The notes beneath the pieces were generated by a model. The model was not told the DNA's origin. It was given only the letters and a program-made list of their open reading frames with translations, and made no database searches. Made by a program: the position numbers and the translations under genes. 64,000 nt of DNA from Corynebacterium mastitidis DSM 44356 (GTDB taxonomy: Bacteria > Actinomycetota > Actinomycetes > Mycobacteriales > Mycobacteriaceae): the NCBI RefSeq assembly GCF_000375365.1, contig NZ_AQXB01000007.1:124001-188000 (forward strand), in the 5' to 3' direction. Below, piece after piece: positions 28,003 to 37,225 of this stretch (the stretch's first letter is position 1; each line of letters opens with the position of its first letter).

Positions 28003-28287
28003 CTATTCGCCGGGCTCGGAGGCGGAGAAGGTATAGGAATACGTCCACTCGTTGTGCACGGTGAGTTCGTAGGAAATCCCCCGCTCGTGCGCCTCATCCA
28101 CAAGCTGATTGATCTCCTTGCGGTTAAAGTGGCCCTGCACCGCGATCAACAGCACGATCAATGCGAACACCCACGCGGCGAAGGCCCCGGCGATCATGGC
28201 GGTGCGCATCCTGCTTCTCCCCCTTCTCTTGCGGTTTAAGGCCAACTGCGCGCTGTCCCAGCGTGGGACGACGACCACCGGCCGCAT
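28003..28287 (-). CDS. Small single-pass membrane protein
   Basis: A 94-residue protein: basic N-terminal part (NRKRRGRSR), one membrane helix (about residues 29-50, FAAWVFALIVLLIAV), and a C-terminal soluble part with YELTVHNEWTYSYTFSASE. ATG 28287 is preceded by TTGGAGGAAGA, far better than the in-frame ATG at 28308. The family is not recognised. It is probably co-transcribed with the membrane gene upstream (28322-28684). Confidence 0.6.
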   Translation of the reverse strand: MRPVVVVPRWDSAQLALNRKRRGRSRMRTAMIAGAFAAWVFALIVLLIAVQGHFNRKEINQLVDEAHERGISYELTVHNEWTYSYTFSASEPGE

Positions 28288-28321
28288 TCTTCCTCCAACG
28301 ATACCCATCACATCGTTAGGG

Positions 28322-28684
28322 TCACCGCTCCTGGCGGTCCCCCAGCAGCGTGAATAACAAGGCCGCACAGAAAAAGGCGATGGTGTACTGGCTTATGCGC
28401 GACGGCTCCGTCTCCGCGAGGGCCATGGAAAAGGAGAAACACACGAGCGCCACCGCCCCGCACGTCACCGCCACGAGTTCGGGAAACCCCAGCCCCGCAG
28501 AGCTAAAGAGAATCTTTTTCCTTGCCGCGCGCACGATCACGCAGGAGATAATGGTGATGGCGGGAACCACGGCAAAGGAAATGAGATTGCCCCACACGAA
28601 CCCGGCCGCGAGCACCCCAGCGCTCACCGCGAGCATGAGGCAGGAAAGAACAAAGAATACCCTTCTCCATACGCGCGACCTCAT
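28322..28684 (-). CDS. Small multi-pass membrane protein
   Basis: A 120-residue protein with four predicted membrane helices (VFFVLSCLMLAVSAGVLAA, then FAVVPAITIISCVIV, VAVTCGAVALVCFSFSMA and a last helix near the C-terminus) and a basic loop ARKKIL. No family recognised. It ends 34 bases before the single-pass protein gene and reads the same way. Base composition is slightly less GC-rich than the flanking housekeeping genes. Confidence 0.6.
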   Translation of the reverse strand: MRSRVWRRVFFVLSCLMLAVSAGVLAAGFVWGNLISFAVVPAITIISCVIVRAARKKILFSSAGLGFPELVAVTCGAVALVCFSFSMALAETEPSRISQYTIAFFCAALLFTLLGDRQER

Positions 28685-28726
28685 GGCCGCGATTATGGCA
28701 TAGGAAGCGCACAGGCGCCTCCCACA

Positions 28727-29407
28727 TCACAACGGCTGCGCGGATTCCTCCAATACCGCGATGAGCGGCGCGGCGTCGTCCCGCATGAACAGCTCGGTGA
28801 GCGCCTGGTGCCACTCCAGTTGCTTGTTCCCGGACACGGTGAAGGGCATGTACCCGTGGGCCACCAGTTCCAGGCTGGCGGTCATCACCGCCGTGCGCTT
28901 GTTCCCGTCCCAGAAGAACTGCGCCCGGGCCATGAACGGCACCCGCAGGAGGGCGCGCCGCGCGGCCTCGGTGGGGGCGTTGCCCTCCCACCAGGCCCAT
29001 ACCTCGTCCAGTTCCTCCCGGGAGGGCGCCTGGTAGTCCCCCTCCGGGGTGCGGACGATCCCGCCGCGCCCGCCCAGGGAGGTTCGAGAGCGGGACACCG
29101 TCCCGTTGATCCGCTCCGCGATCTCCCGGGTCACGGGGGTGCGTTTTTTCGCCTCCCGGACCACCAGGCCCCACGCCTCCGCGATGGCCCGCACCTCGTC
29201 CAGATCGTGCAGCGGGTGGCCTCCCACCGTCATCCCGGACATGATGGTCTGCACCTCGGGAAAGGTGAAGTTCAGGCCCTCCAGGCGCGCGGTGGACCAG
29301 GTGGCAAAGGGGTGGTTCTTCAGCAGCGCGTGATATGCGGCGTCAAAGCCCACGCGGGGCAGATCCGGGAGAGGGCAAGGATGAGAAAAACCACCGAACA
29401 TAGCCAT
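28727..29407 (-). CDS. Fic-domain protein with catalytic His replaced by Gln
   Basis: A 226-residue Fic protein. The anion-binding half of the active-site motif is intact (WDGNKRTA, 166-173), but the histidine that activates the target hydroxyl is Gln163 (AQFFWDGNKRT). An N-terminal inhibitory helix with T-x3-E-G (Thr39, Glu43, Gly44) is present, the class II arrangement. Active Fic enzymes add AMP to proteins; without the His, ordinary AMPylation is unlikely, so it may be inactive or do different chemistry. ATG 29407 used; 29401 is possible. Neighbours are small membrane genes and tRNA-Ala. Confidence 0.82.
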   Translation of the reverse strand: MAMFGGFSHPCPLPDLPRVGFDAAYHALLKNHPFATWSTARLEGLNFTFPEVQTIMSGMTVGGHPLHDLDEVRAIAEAWGLVVREAKKRTPVTREIAERINGTVSRSRTSLGGRGGIVRTPEGDYQAPSREELDEVWAWWEGNAPTEAARRALLRVPFMARAQFFWDGNKRTAVMTASLELVAHGYMPFTVSGNKQLEWHQALTELFMRDDAAPLIAVLEESAQPL

Positions 29408-29464
29408 CACCTTATCCCCTCTCGCCGCGTTCTCACTTCGCCTTCATCCCCGCATGGATATAGC

Positions 29465-29502
29465 AAAACCCGCCTGCGCGATCTTCCGCGCAAGCGGGTT
29501 TT
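29465..29502 (-). terminator. Rho-independent terminator downstream of tRNA-Ala
   Basis: AAAACCCGC and GCGGGTTTT form the outer stem with an inner GCGCG/CGCGC-like extension. T runs exist on both strands, so it can act bidirectionally. It lies immediately past the tRNA 3' end. Confidence 0.8.
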
Positions 29503-29503
29503 A

Positions 29504-29579
29504 TGGTGGAGCTAAGGGGAATCGAACCCCTGACCTTTGCATTGCGAACGCAACGCTCTACCAACTGAGCTATAGCCCC
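29504..29579 (-). tRNA. tRNA-Ala (anticodon CGC)
   Basis: The cloverleaf folds fully: acceptor GGGGCTA/TAGCTCC, D-arm GCTC/GAGC, anticodon stem TTGCG/TGCAA with loop TTCGCAA (anticodon CGC, reading GCG), T-arm AGGGG/CCCCT with TTCGAAT, and an encoded CCA end. Confidence 0.96.
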
Positions 29580-29633
29580 AATGCCTGAGTACTTTACCCC
29601 CTCCCCCACGGATTCGACGAACCAGCAGGTCAA

Positions 29634-30656
29634 CTACACCGCGGCGCGCCTCTCGTAGGCCCCGCGCGCGTCCGCCACGCGCTCCCGGGTGGCCGCCGCG
29701 CGCGTCTCGAGGTGATAAAAGTCCGGGCTCTCGTCGTCCATCTCCACCACCACGGCGCCGGGGCGCAAAAGCTGGCGGGGGATGTGCAGCGCCTCGTCGT
29801 CACGGTGGCGCACGCCCATGCGGGCGCGGCGCAGTTGCCTGATCCGGCGACGGCGCAGCGCCTCCTCCTGGCGCACCTGGGAGCGCAGGGCGAGCAGGTA
29901 GATGAGCAGCAGGAGCGCGCAGGCGCCCGGCGCGGCCCACACCCAGCCGCCGAAGATCACGGCGAGGACGAGGGCCAGGGCGGTGATCCCGCCCAGCCCC
30001 ATGAGGGTGCGCTGGCGGCGCTGGTAGCGGTCGGCGGAGTTGGCGGCGTCGGTCTCCGGGTCCCAGCCCCCGCGCCCGCGGCGGCTGGCGGCGAACTCCA
30101 GCTCCTCCTCGCTGAGTTCCTCCTCCGCCTCGTCCTCGTCCGGGTCCTCGGCCCGCTCGCCGGGCTCCCCCTCGGCCTCCGGCTTCGCGGGGGCGTAGAG
30201 CAGGTCCTCCGGGGTGGTGTGCGTCTCGTCCACCTCGTAGGTGTCCCCCTGCTCCTCGGGGGCCACGGCCTCCTCTTGAGGTTCTTCCGCCCCGTCGGCC
30301 TCCGCGCTCTCGGAGCCCTCGGCGGCCTCCAGCTCGTGCACCACGTCCCCCTCCAGATACACCTCGGGCACGTCCTCCTCCTCGGGGGTGGCGCGCTCGC
30401 TCACCGCCACCTCCTCGGGGGCCACCACCTCGTAGTCCTCGGCGGGTTTTTCCTCGGTGTAGTGGATGTCCTCGGCCTTGATCCTGGGCTTGCGGCGCAT
30501 GGTGCCGGTGGGCGTGGTGCCGCCCTCGTAGACCACGCGGGTCTCCTCCAGGGCCTCCCCGGTCTTGCGGATGGGCTTGTTATCCCTTTGCAAAAGCGGG
30601 ATCAGCACAAAGAGCCAGAGCACGATGATGAGGAGTATCAGCAGGCCACCGGTCAC
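29634..30656 (-). CDS. glpR: Divisome membrane protein SepX/GlpR (receptor of gephyrin-like Glp)
   Basis: A 340-residue membrane protein. One helix lies at the N-terminus (residues 2-22), a long acidic linker at about 60-195, and two helices near 213-255, followed by a basic region and a C-terminal domain. This layout, plus linkage to the MoeA-like Glp gene, matches corynebacterial GlpR, which recruits Glp to the FtsZ ring, and Streptomyces SepX. The start is GTG 30656 with GGAAGGTG upstream. The acidic linker is mostly Glu and likely disordered. Role inferred from C. glutamicum. Confidence 0.88.
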   Translation of the reverse strand: MTGGLLILLIIVLWLFVLIPLLQRDNKPIRKTGEALEETRVVYEGGTTPTGTMRRKPRIKAEDIHYTEEKPAEDYEVVAPEEVAVSERATPEEEDVPEVYLEGDVVHELEAAEGSESAEADGAEEPQEEAVAPEEQGDTYEVDETHTTPEDLLYAPAKPEAEGEPGERAEDPDEDEAEEELSEEELEFAASRRGRGGWDPETDAANSADRYQRRQRTLMGLGGITALALVLAVIFGGWVWAAPGACALLLLIYLLALRSQVRQEEALRRRRIRQLRRARMGVRHRDDEALHIPRQLLRPGAVVVEMDDESPDFYHLETRAAATRERVADARGAYERRAAV

Positions 30657-30734
30657 GAGATTGCACCTTCCAGGGTAGGGGAAAACGTTTGTAGGATAAC
30701 CGGCGCCTCCCCCGGCAAAGCCGAGGCGCGCCGA

Positions 30735-31334
30735 TCAGCGGATCAGCCCGGCGCGCCGCAGCCTGCCCAGGCAGGTGCCCGGCGGGTCCCCGGCCACCAG
30801 CGCCACAAAGTGATGGTCGCGCCAGGCGCCGTCGATGTGCAAGTTGGCGCGCAGGTAGCCCTCCTCGCGGTAGCCGTTGCGCCCCAGCACGGTCCCCGAG
30901 GCGGGGTTGCTGGGCAGGTAGGTGGCGGTGACCCGGTGCAGCCCCAGGGTGGCCAGGGCGTAGTCGGTGCCCAGGGCGCAGGCGGCGGTGGCCACTCCCC
31001 TGCCGGTGCGCGCGGCGTCCACCCAGTAGCCGATCCAGCACTCGGAGGCGGTGCCGCGCTGGATGCCGCCCAGGGTAAGCTGCCCGGCGAACTCACCGTC
31101 CACCTCGATGGCCAGGGGCACGGTGGTGCCCTCCTTGGCGCAGCGGCGCAGGTGCTTGTAGTAGCGCCGCCACTGCGCCGGGGTGTGGTTCTCCTCCCAG
31201 CCGCCGCGCAGCGTGGGCTCCACGGGGCGCAGAAAGGGCTCGTTGAGGATGCGGATCTGGCACCACGCGGCGCCGTCGCCGCGCCGCAGGGGGCGCAGGC
31301 GCACGGTGGCGCCGTCGAGGAGCACCGCCCTCAT
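30735..31334 (-). CDS. GNAT N-acetyltransferase, RimJ/RimL type
   Basis: A 199-residue GNAT enzyme with the RimJ/RimL layout: TVRLRPLRRGDGAAW at the start, the acetyl-CoA loop around ARTGRGVATAACALG, and the SNPASGTVLGRNGYREEGYLR segment typical of ribosomal-protein or peptide N-terminal acetylation. Its start overlaps the glp stop (ATGA), so translation is coupled. It lies between glp and glpR as in related species; whether it modifies a division protein is unknown. Confidence 0.9.
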   Translation of the reverse strand: MRAVLLDGATVRLRPLRRGDGAAWCQIRILNEPFLRPVEPTLRGGWEENHTPAQWRRYYKHLRRCAKEGTTVPLAIEVDGEFAGQLTLGGIQRGTASECWIGYWVDAARTGRGVATAACALGTDYALATLGLHRVTATYLPSNPASGTVLGRNGYREEGYLRANLHIDGAWRDHHFVALVAGDPPGTCLGRLRRAGLIR

Positions 31335-32593
31335 GAGCCCTGGGCGAGGAACAGGACCTCCACGATGTCCCCGGGGCGGATCTCCGCCGCGGCGTCGGGA
31401 ATGCGGATCATGGCGTTAGCGGCGGACAGCCCCGCCAGCAGGTGCGCTGGCGCGCCGGTGGCTCCCCCGAGGCCCTCCACCAGGTAGTCGTGCGTCTCGG
31501 CGTCGCGCATGAGGCGGGCGCGCACGAAGCCGCGCCGCCCCGGGATGGAGGTGACGTGGTTGAGCGCGCGGGCGCGCACCACGCGGCGCTGGGAGTTGCG
31601 CTTGCCCAGGCACAGCCGCACCAGGGGGCGCACGAAGACCTCGAAGGTCACCAGGGCCGAGACCGGGTTGGAGGGCAGCAGGAACACCGGCACGCGATCC
31701 TCGCCCAGCAGACCGAATCCCTGCACGGAGCCGGGGTGCATGGCCACGCGGGTGGTGTCGATGTCCCCCAGCTCCTCGAGCACCGCGCGCACCCGCTGCG
31801 AGCCGGTGCCGCCCACGGCCCCGGAGATGACCAGGATCTCGCTGCGCATCATCTGCCCCTCGATGATCTCGCGCAGGCGGCGGCTCTCGCCCTCCGCGAT
31901 GCCCACCCGGTGCACGTCCGCGCCGGCCTCCTTGGCGGCGGCGGACAGGGAGTAGGAGTTGACGTCGTAGACCTGCCCCAGGCCCGGGTCGCGGTGGATG
32001 TCCACCAGCTCCGCGCCCACGGAGATCAGGGAGATGCGCGGGCGCGGGTACACCAGCACCTTGGAGCGCCCCACCGCCGCGAGCAGGCCGATCTGCGCCG
32101 GGCCCAGCACCGCGCCGGAGGAGACCGCCACGTCGCCCTTGTTCACGTCGTCGCCCACGCGGCGCACGAAGTCCCCGGAGCGCACCGCCCTGTTGGCGGA
32201 GACGCGCTTGCGCCCGCGATCGCTCCAGTCCAGGGGCAGCACGGCGTCGGCCAGGGTGGGCAGCGGGGCGCCCGTGTGCACGCGCACCGCCTGCTTGGGC
32301 TGCAGGCGCAGCGGCTGCTGGGACCCGGCGGCCACCTCCCCCACCACGGGCAGGGACTTCTCCACAGGCACCAGCGGCCCCACGGAGGAGCTCAGGCCCC
32401 GCTCGCCGCCCACGTCCACGGCGCGCACGGCGTAGCCGTCGATGGCCGCCTGGGCAAAGCCGGGCAGCGGATCGCTGGCCTGCACCTCCTCGGCGCACAT
32501 GAGGCCGAGCGCGTCCGCAATGGAAATGCGCACGGGCTCGGGCGTCACGGCAGCGTCCGCCACCAGGGCTAGCTGCTCGTCCACGGACCGCAC
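31331..32593 (-). CDS. glp: Gephyrin-like Glp / MoeA-family protein
   Basis: A 420-residue protein with the MoeA/gephyrin-E domain order: SDPLPGFAQAAIDGYAVRA (domain with the QSAMDGYA-like motif), VRVHTGAPLP, then the molybdopterin-binding subdomain with SVGAELVD and VISGAVGGTGSQRVR, and a C-terminal beta barrel. Position beside glpR and galU identifies it as Glp, which in C. glutamicum binds the FtsZ tail and joins division to elongation; residual MoeA activity cannot be excluded. The start is GTG with AAGGAGG 7 bases upstream. It could be annotated as molybdopterin molybdotransferase. Confidence 0.88.
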   Translation of the reverse strand: MRSVDEQLALVADAAVTPEPVRISIADALGLMCAEEVQASDPLPGFAQAAIDGYAVRAVDVGGERGLSSSVGPLVPVEKSLPVVGEVAAGSQQPLRLQPKQAVRVHTGAPLPTLADAVLPLDWSDRGRKRVSANRAVRSGDFVRRVGDDVNKGDVAVSSGAVLGPAQIGLLAAVGRSKVLVYPRPRISLISVGAELVDIHRDPGLGQVYDVNSYSLSAAAKEAGADVHRVGIAEGESRRLREIIEGQMMRSEILVISGAVGGTGSQRVRAVLEELGDIDTTRVAMHPGSVQGFGLLGEDRVPVFLLPSNPVSALVTFEVFVRPLVRLCLGKRNSQRRVVRARALNHVTSIPGRRGFVRARLMRDAETHDYLVEGLGGATGAPAHLLAGLSAANAMIRIPDAAAEIRPGDIVEVLFLAQGS

Positions 32594-32630
32594 TCGCAGC
32601 CTCCTTATCCTCGATTGCTCCCCAAATACC

Positions 32631-33542
32631 CTAGCCCTCGTGGCGGGCCAGGATCTCCGCGATGGCCTTCTTCAGCCCCGGGCCGTACACGGGGTGGCTC
32701 AGCCCAAAGTCCACGCAGGCGGGGATGTAGCCGCCGGGGTTGCCCAGGTCGTGCCGGGTGCCCTCGTGGATCACCACGTGCACGGGGTGCCCCTCGGTGA
32801 TGAGCAGCTCGATGGCGTCGGTGAGCTGCAGCTCCCCGCCCTTGCCGGGGGTGATGCGCTGCAGGGCGTCGAAGATCGCGCGGTCCAGCAGGTAGCGGCC
32901 GGTGGCCACGAAGTTGGAGGGCGCCTGGGCGGGGTCCGGCTTTTCCACCATGCCCACCACGCGCTTGACGTCCTCGCGCCCGGTGTCCTCCACGTCAAAC
33001 ACACCGTAGTTGTACACCTCCTCGTGCGGCACCACGAAGGCGCACAGCACGGAGCCGCCGTACTCGGCGCGCACGGCGGCCATCTTTTCCATCACGCCCA
33101 CCGGAAGCACCAGGTCATCCGGGAGCATCACGGCCACCACGTCCTCGTCCGCGTCCAGCACGGTCTCCGCCAGTCCCACGGCGTGGCCCAGCCCGAGGGG
33201 GCGCTCCTGGGTCACCGGGACGGCGTCGATAATGCCGCTGGCGTGGCGCACCTTGCGCAGCTGCTCGTCCTTGCCGCGCGCGTGCAGGGTCTCCTCCAGG
33301 TCCGGGGCGGGGGCAAAGTGCGCCAGCACGCCCTCCTTGCGCGGGGCGGTGATCACCGCCAGCCGCGAGGCCCCCAGGGACGCGGCCTCGTCCGCGATCA
33401 GCTCGATGCCGGGGGTGTCCACCACCGGCAGCAGCTCCTTGGGAACCGTCTTGGTGGCGGGAAGGAAGCGGGTGCCCAGCCCGGCGGCGGGAACAACGAC
33501 CGTTTTGACCGCGTGCGGGTGTTCCGAAGTGGGTGCATTCAT
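32631..33542 (-). CDS. galU: UTP--glucose-1-phosphate uridylyltransferase
   Basis: A 303-residue nucleotidyltransferase making UDP-glucose for cell-wall arabinogalactan and glycolipids. VVPAAGLGTRFLPATKTVPK is the signature binding UTP, with PLGLGHAVG and MVEKPDP further on and the C-terminal HDLGNPGGYI. Length is normal. ATG 33542 has TAGGGT 8 bases upstream, so it may be leaderless. It precedes glp with a 37-bp gap and is divergent from the folate cyclo-ligase. Confidence 0.95.
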   Translation of the reverse strand: MNAPTSEHPHAVKTVVVPAAGLGTRFLPATKTVPKELLPVVDTPGIELIADEAASLGASRLAVITAPRKEGVLAHFAPAPDLEETLHARGKDEQLRKVRHASGIIDAVPVTQERPLGLGHAVGLAETVLDADEDVVAVMLPDDLVLPVGVMEKMAAVRAEYGGSVLCAFVVPHEEVYNYGVFDVEDTGREDVKRVVGMVEKPDPAQAPSNFVATGRYLLDRAIFDALQRITPGKGGELQLTDAIELLITEGHPVHVVIHEGTRHDLGNPGGYIPACVDFGLSHPVYGPGLKKAIAEILARHEG

Positions 33543-33591
33543 AAACCCTCACCCTACCCATGTATGCGCCTCCCGCCATGCAGCGCCACGG

Positions 33592-33597
33592 TAACCT
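33592..33597 (+). promoter_or_regulatory. Leaderless-type -10 element (TAACCT)
   Basis: TAACCT, 7 bases, then GTG 33605. This fixes the start of the downstream gene. Confidence 0.6.
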
Positions 33598-33604
33598 GGG
33601 GCAG

Positions 33605-34183
33605 GTGAGCAAAGAAGAGCTGCGCCGCGCCCTGACCCGCGCCCGGCGCGCCCGCCCCGCCAAGCGGGAGGAGGACGCCGCCCTGGCCGCGCAGTGCCTC
33701 CGGCTGCTGGGCCGCTGCTCCCCCGGTCCGGTGGCCGCCTACCATCCCCTGCCCTCCGAGCCCGGCCACGGTGCCCTGCTCCCAGCCCTGCGCGGCACGG
33801 GCAGGGACATCTACCTGCCGATCAGCCTCCCCGGCGGCCGCCTCGCCTGGGCGCTCGACGGCCCCTCCCGCCCCGGCCATCTGGGCATCCCCGAGCCCGC
33901 GGGCCCGCGGCGCGGCACCGAGGCCCTCGCCTCCTGCGCCCTCGTCCTGGTGCCCACCCTGGGGATCAGCCCGGAGGGATACCGGCTGGGCAAGGGCGGC
34001 GGCTACTACGACCGCGCCCTGGCAGACCTGGCGGCCCTGACGGCACTAGCCCCGCCGCGCCCGCCCATCGCGGCCCTGGCCTACCCCGAGGAGATCATCC
34101 CGGTGCCCGTGGAGCCCCACGATCAGGCGGTGGACTACATCGTGGAACCGGGAGGGTGGCGCGCCAAGTCCAAGGGGGTATGA
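33605..34183 (+). CDS. 5-formyltetrahydrofolate cyclo-ligase
   Basis: A 192-residue enzyme that uses ATP to convert 5-formyl-THF to 5,10-methenyl-THF. The substrate loop YRLGKGGGYYDRALA is characteristic, with PTLGISPEGYR before it and VPVEPHDQAVDYIV after it. The frame opens earlier, but GTG 33605 (VSKEELRRAL) is chosen because of the leaderless -10 and family N-terminus. The stop overlaps the SAF gene start in an ATGA. In actinobacteria this gene commonly precedes a SAF gene and mscL. Confidence 0.92.
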   Translation: MSKEELRRALTRARRARPAKREEDAALAAQCLRLLGRCSPGPVAAYHPLPSEPGHGALLPALRGTGRDIYLPISLPGGRLAWALDGPSRPGHLGIPEPAGPRRGTEALASCALVLVPTLGISPEGYRLGKGGGYYDRALADLAALTALAPPRPPIAALAYPEEIIPVPVEPHDQAVDYIVEPGGWRAKSKGV

Positions 34184-34764
34184 TCTCCCGACTCCTCGCC
34201 ACCCTGCGCACCCCCGGCTGGCGGCGGGTGGTGCTCCTGCGCCGCGCCGCCGCCGGCCTGATCCTGGCCCTGGCGGCGGCCCTCGCGCTGCGCCCCCAGG
34301 GCACGCCCGCGCTGTTCTTCCGCGCGGACGTGCCCACCGGCCGGGAGATCGCCGCCGGGGACGTGGAGGTGCGCCGGTCCGCCGACGCCCCCGCCTCGGT
34401 GTTGCGTGACCCGCAGGACGCCATAGGCAAGGTGCTCATCGCCCCCGCCGTCCCCGGGGAGCCGGTAACACCCACCCGGCTTCTCAGCCCGGCGGCGCTC
34501 GACGGCCAGGTGGCGGTGCCCGTGCCGCTTTCCGCCCCGGAGCACGTCCTGCACCACGGCGATGTGGTATCCGTGGTGGCCCAGGGCGAGCAGATCATCG
34601 CCACCGGGGCTAAGGTCTTATTGCCTCCCGACCCGGAGAACACCTCGGCACTGCTCGCCCTGCCGGAGGAGGCCGCGGCCCGCGTGGCCACGGCCGCCCT
34701 GTCCACCCCGCTCACGGTGCTTCTCACCACGGTGAGATACAGTTCACCCCACACCGTCCCCTAA
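34180..34764 (+). CDS. SAF domain-containing membrane-anchored protein
   Basis: A 194-residue protein with a basic N-terminus, one membrane helix (about residues 23-40) and a SAF domain (about 45-107, VPTGREIAAGDVEVRR through VTPTRLLSP). Such proteins resemble pilus-assembly CpaB and flagellar FlgA chaperones, but no pilus genes are nearby. The ATG overlaps the cyclo-ligase stop, so translation is coupled. Function unknown. Confidence 0.85.
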   Translation: MISRLLATLRTPGWRRVVLLRRAAAGLILALAAALALRPQGTPALFFRADVPTGREIAAGDVEVRRSADAPASVLRDPQDAIGKVLIAPAVPGEPVTPTRLLSPAALDGQVAVPVPLSAPEHVLHHGDVVSVVAQGEQIIATGAKVLLPPDPENTSALLALPEEAAARVATAALSTPLTVLLTTVRYSSPHTVP

Positions 34765-34783
34765 AATATCCCAGGAGGTTCCC

Positions 34784-35221
34784 TTGCTTAAGGGCTTTAA
34801 GGACTTCATTCTGCGCGGCAACGTCATCGAGCTGGCGGTCGCCGTGGTCATCGGCTCCGCCTTCACGGCCATCGTGACCGCCTTCACCGACAACATCATC
34901 AACCCGCTCATCGCGGCCCTGGGCACCAGCCCGGAGGTGGACGGCCTGGCCATCGAGCTGCGCGCCGGGGACGCCGCCACCCGCGTGGACTTCGGAGCCG
35001 TGATCACCTCGGGCCTGAACTTCCTCATCATCGCCGCCGTGGTGTACTTCATCCTGGTGGCCCCGATGAACAAGCTCAACGAGATGCAGGCGCGCCGCCA
35101 CGGCGTGGAAGAGGACGAGGAGGAGAAGGTCTCCATCGAGGCGGGCCTGCTCTCCGAGATCCGCGACCTGCTGAAGGACCAGGAAAGCCAGACCGGGGGC
35201 GGCGCTCACCGCGCCGAGTGA
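34784..35221 (+). CDS. mscL: Large-conductance mechanosensitive channel
   Basis: A 145-residue MscL. GFKDFILRGNVIELAVAVVIG (N-terminal helix and TM1), SAFTAIVTAFTDNIINPLI, TM2 near FLIIAAVVYFILVAPMNKL and the charged C-terminal helix with EEDEEEK are all recognisable. It forms a pentameric emergency valve for hypo-osmotic shock. The start is TTG 34784, fixed by AGGAGG 6 bases upstream. With BetP this window encodes both uptake and emergency release of osmolytes. Confidence 0.95.
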   Translation: MLKGFKDFILRGNVIELAVAVVIGSAFTAIVTAFTDNIINPLIAALGTSPEVDGLAIELRAGDAATRVDFGAVITSGLNFLIIAAVVYFILVAPMNKLNEMQARRHGVEEDEEEKVSIEAGLLSEIRDLLKDQESQTGGGAHRAE

Positions 35222-35342
35222 GGCGGGCGCTGCCGCCGAAAGAACTCCTCGCTGCGGGCCTCGAAGAAGGCCCGGTGCGGGGTATCGGCGCGGCGATCGA
35301 TGTGACGCGCCGGGCTCGGGCGCACCGCGCGGCGCTTGGGCC

Positions 35343-35900
35343 TCACGGCAGCTCGTCAATCACGTGGTGCACCAGGGGGGCCAGGGTGGCCATGCCGTCG
35401 CGGATGGCGGGGCGGGAGCCCGCCAGGTTCACGATCACGGTGGAGCCGGATACCCCGGCGATGCCCCGCGAGGTGGCCGCGTCCACCGCGCCGCACCCCA
35501 GCCCCGAGGAGCGCAGGGCCTGCGCGATGCCGGGCACGAGCTGATCCAGCACCGCCCGGGTGGCCTCGGGCGTCTTGTCCCGGGGCCCCACCCCGGTTCC
35601 GCCCACGGTGAGCACCAGGTCCACCCCGCCCACCACGGCCGTCTCGATGGCCTGGCGGATGCGGGACTTCTTGGCCTTGACCGCCACAATCCCGCCCACC
35701 GTGAACTCCGCCTCCGCGAGCAGCTCGGCCACCAGCGCGCCGGTCTCCTTGTCCTCGGCGTCGTTGACCAGCACCACCAGGGCGTTGTGGCGCGCCCGGG
35801 GCTGATCCTCCCGCTCCGAGGCCAAAAGATACCCGGGGTCCGGTTCGAGATCGGGCAGGGGGAAGGACGCGGCGGCCAGGCTATGTTCCATATCAAACAA
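35343..35900 (-). CDS. MoaB/Mog family molybdopterin-biosynthesis-like protein
   Basis: A 185-residue protein with the MoCF-binding fold: GVDLVLTVGGTGVGPRDKTP is the signature, with ALVVLVNDAEDKETG and the C-terminal SGSTVIVNLAGSRPAIRDG. Mog enzymes adenylylate molybdopterin; MoaB members can be inactive. The N-terminus has about 35 extra residues. A TTG at 35900 has GGAGGA 5-6 bases upstream, overlapping the htrA stop; an ATG at 35891 is the alternative. Co-transcribed with htrA, as in related genomes. Confidence 0.87.
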   Translation of the reverse strand: MFDMEHSLAAASFPLPDLEPDPGYLLASEREDQPRARHNALVVLVNDAEDKETGALVAELLAEAEFTVGGIVAVKAKKSRIRQAIETAVVGGVDLVLTVGGTGVGPRDKTPEATRAVLDQLVPGIAQALRSSGLGCGAVDAATSRGIAGVSGSTVIVNLAGSRPAIRDGMATLAPLVHHVIDELP

Positions 35901-35901
35901 C

Positions 35902-37086
<1,185 letters not shown>

Positions 37087-37181
37087 GGCACCCGATTATG
37101 CACCCCGGCGCTGGCCCTTCACTGCCACGGGGGTATCAGCTCCATGAGAGATTCTGCACGTTTGCTGTGCGCTTAGTGCAT

Positions 37182-37211
37182 AAAAAAATAACGCCCCGCG
37201 TCGCGGGGCGT
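37182..37211 (-). terminator. Rho-independent terminator after rpmF
   Basis: On the minus strand a nearly loopless GC palindrome (37191-37211) is followed by GTTATTTTTTT. It ends the L31-L32 transcript before htrA. Confidence 0.85.
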
Positions 37212-37225
37212 ACAGGTGGAGCGTC

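Noticed and set aside
29433-29633. 66-codon frame with a peptide often annotated as a small protein near tRNAs
   Set aside because: Most of it is the translation of the tRNA-Ala sequence itself, a common false annotation.
30703-30729. GCGCCTC/GAGGCGC hairpin between rimJ and glpR
   Set aside because: It forms a stem-loop but has no T run, so a terminator or attenuator cannot be supported from sequence alone.
35222-35342. Possible small gene between mscL and the Mog-like gene
   Set aside because: The frames here are Arg/Pro-rich continuations opposite the Mog-like gene with no start signal; the 121-bp gap appears non-coding.
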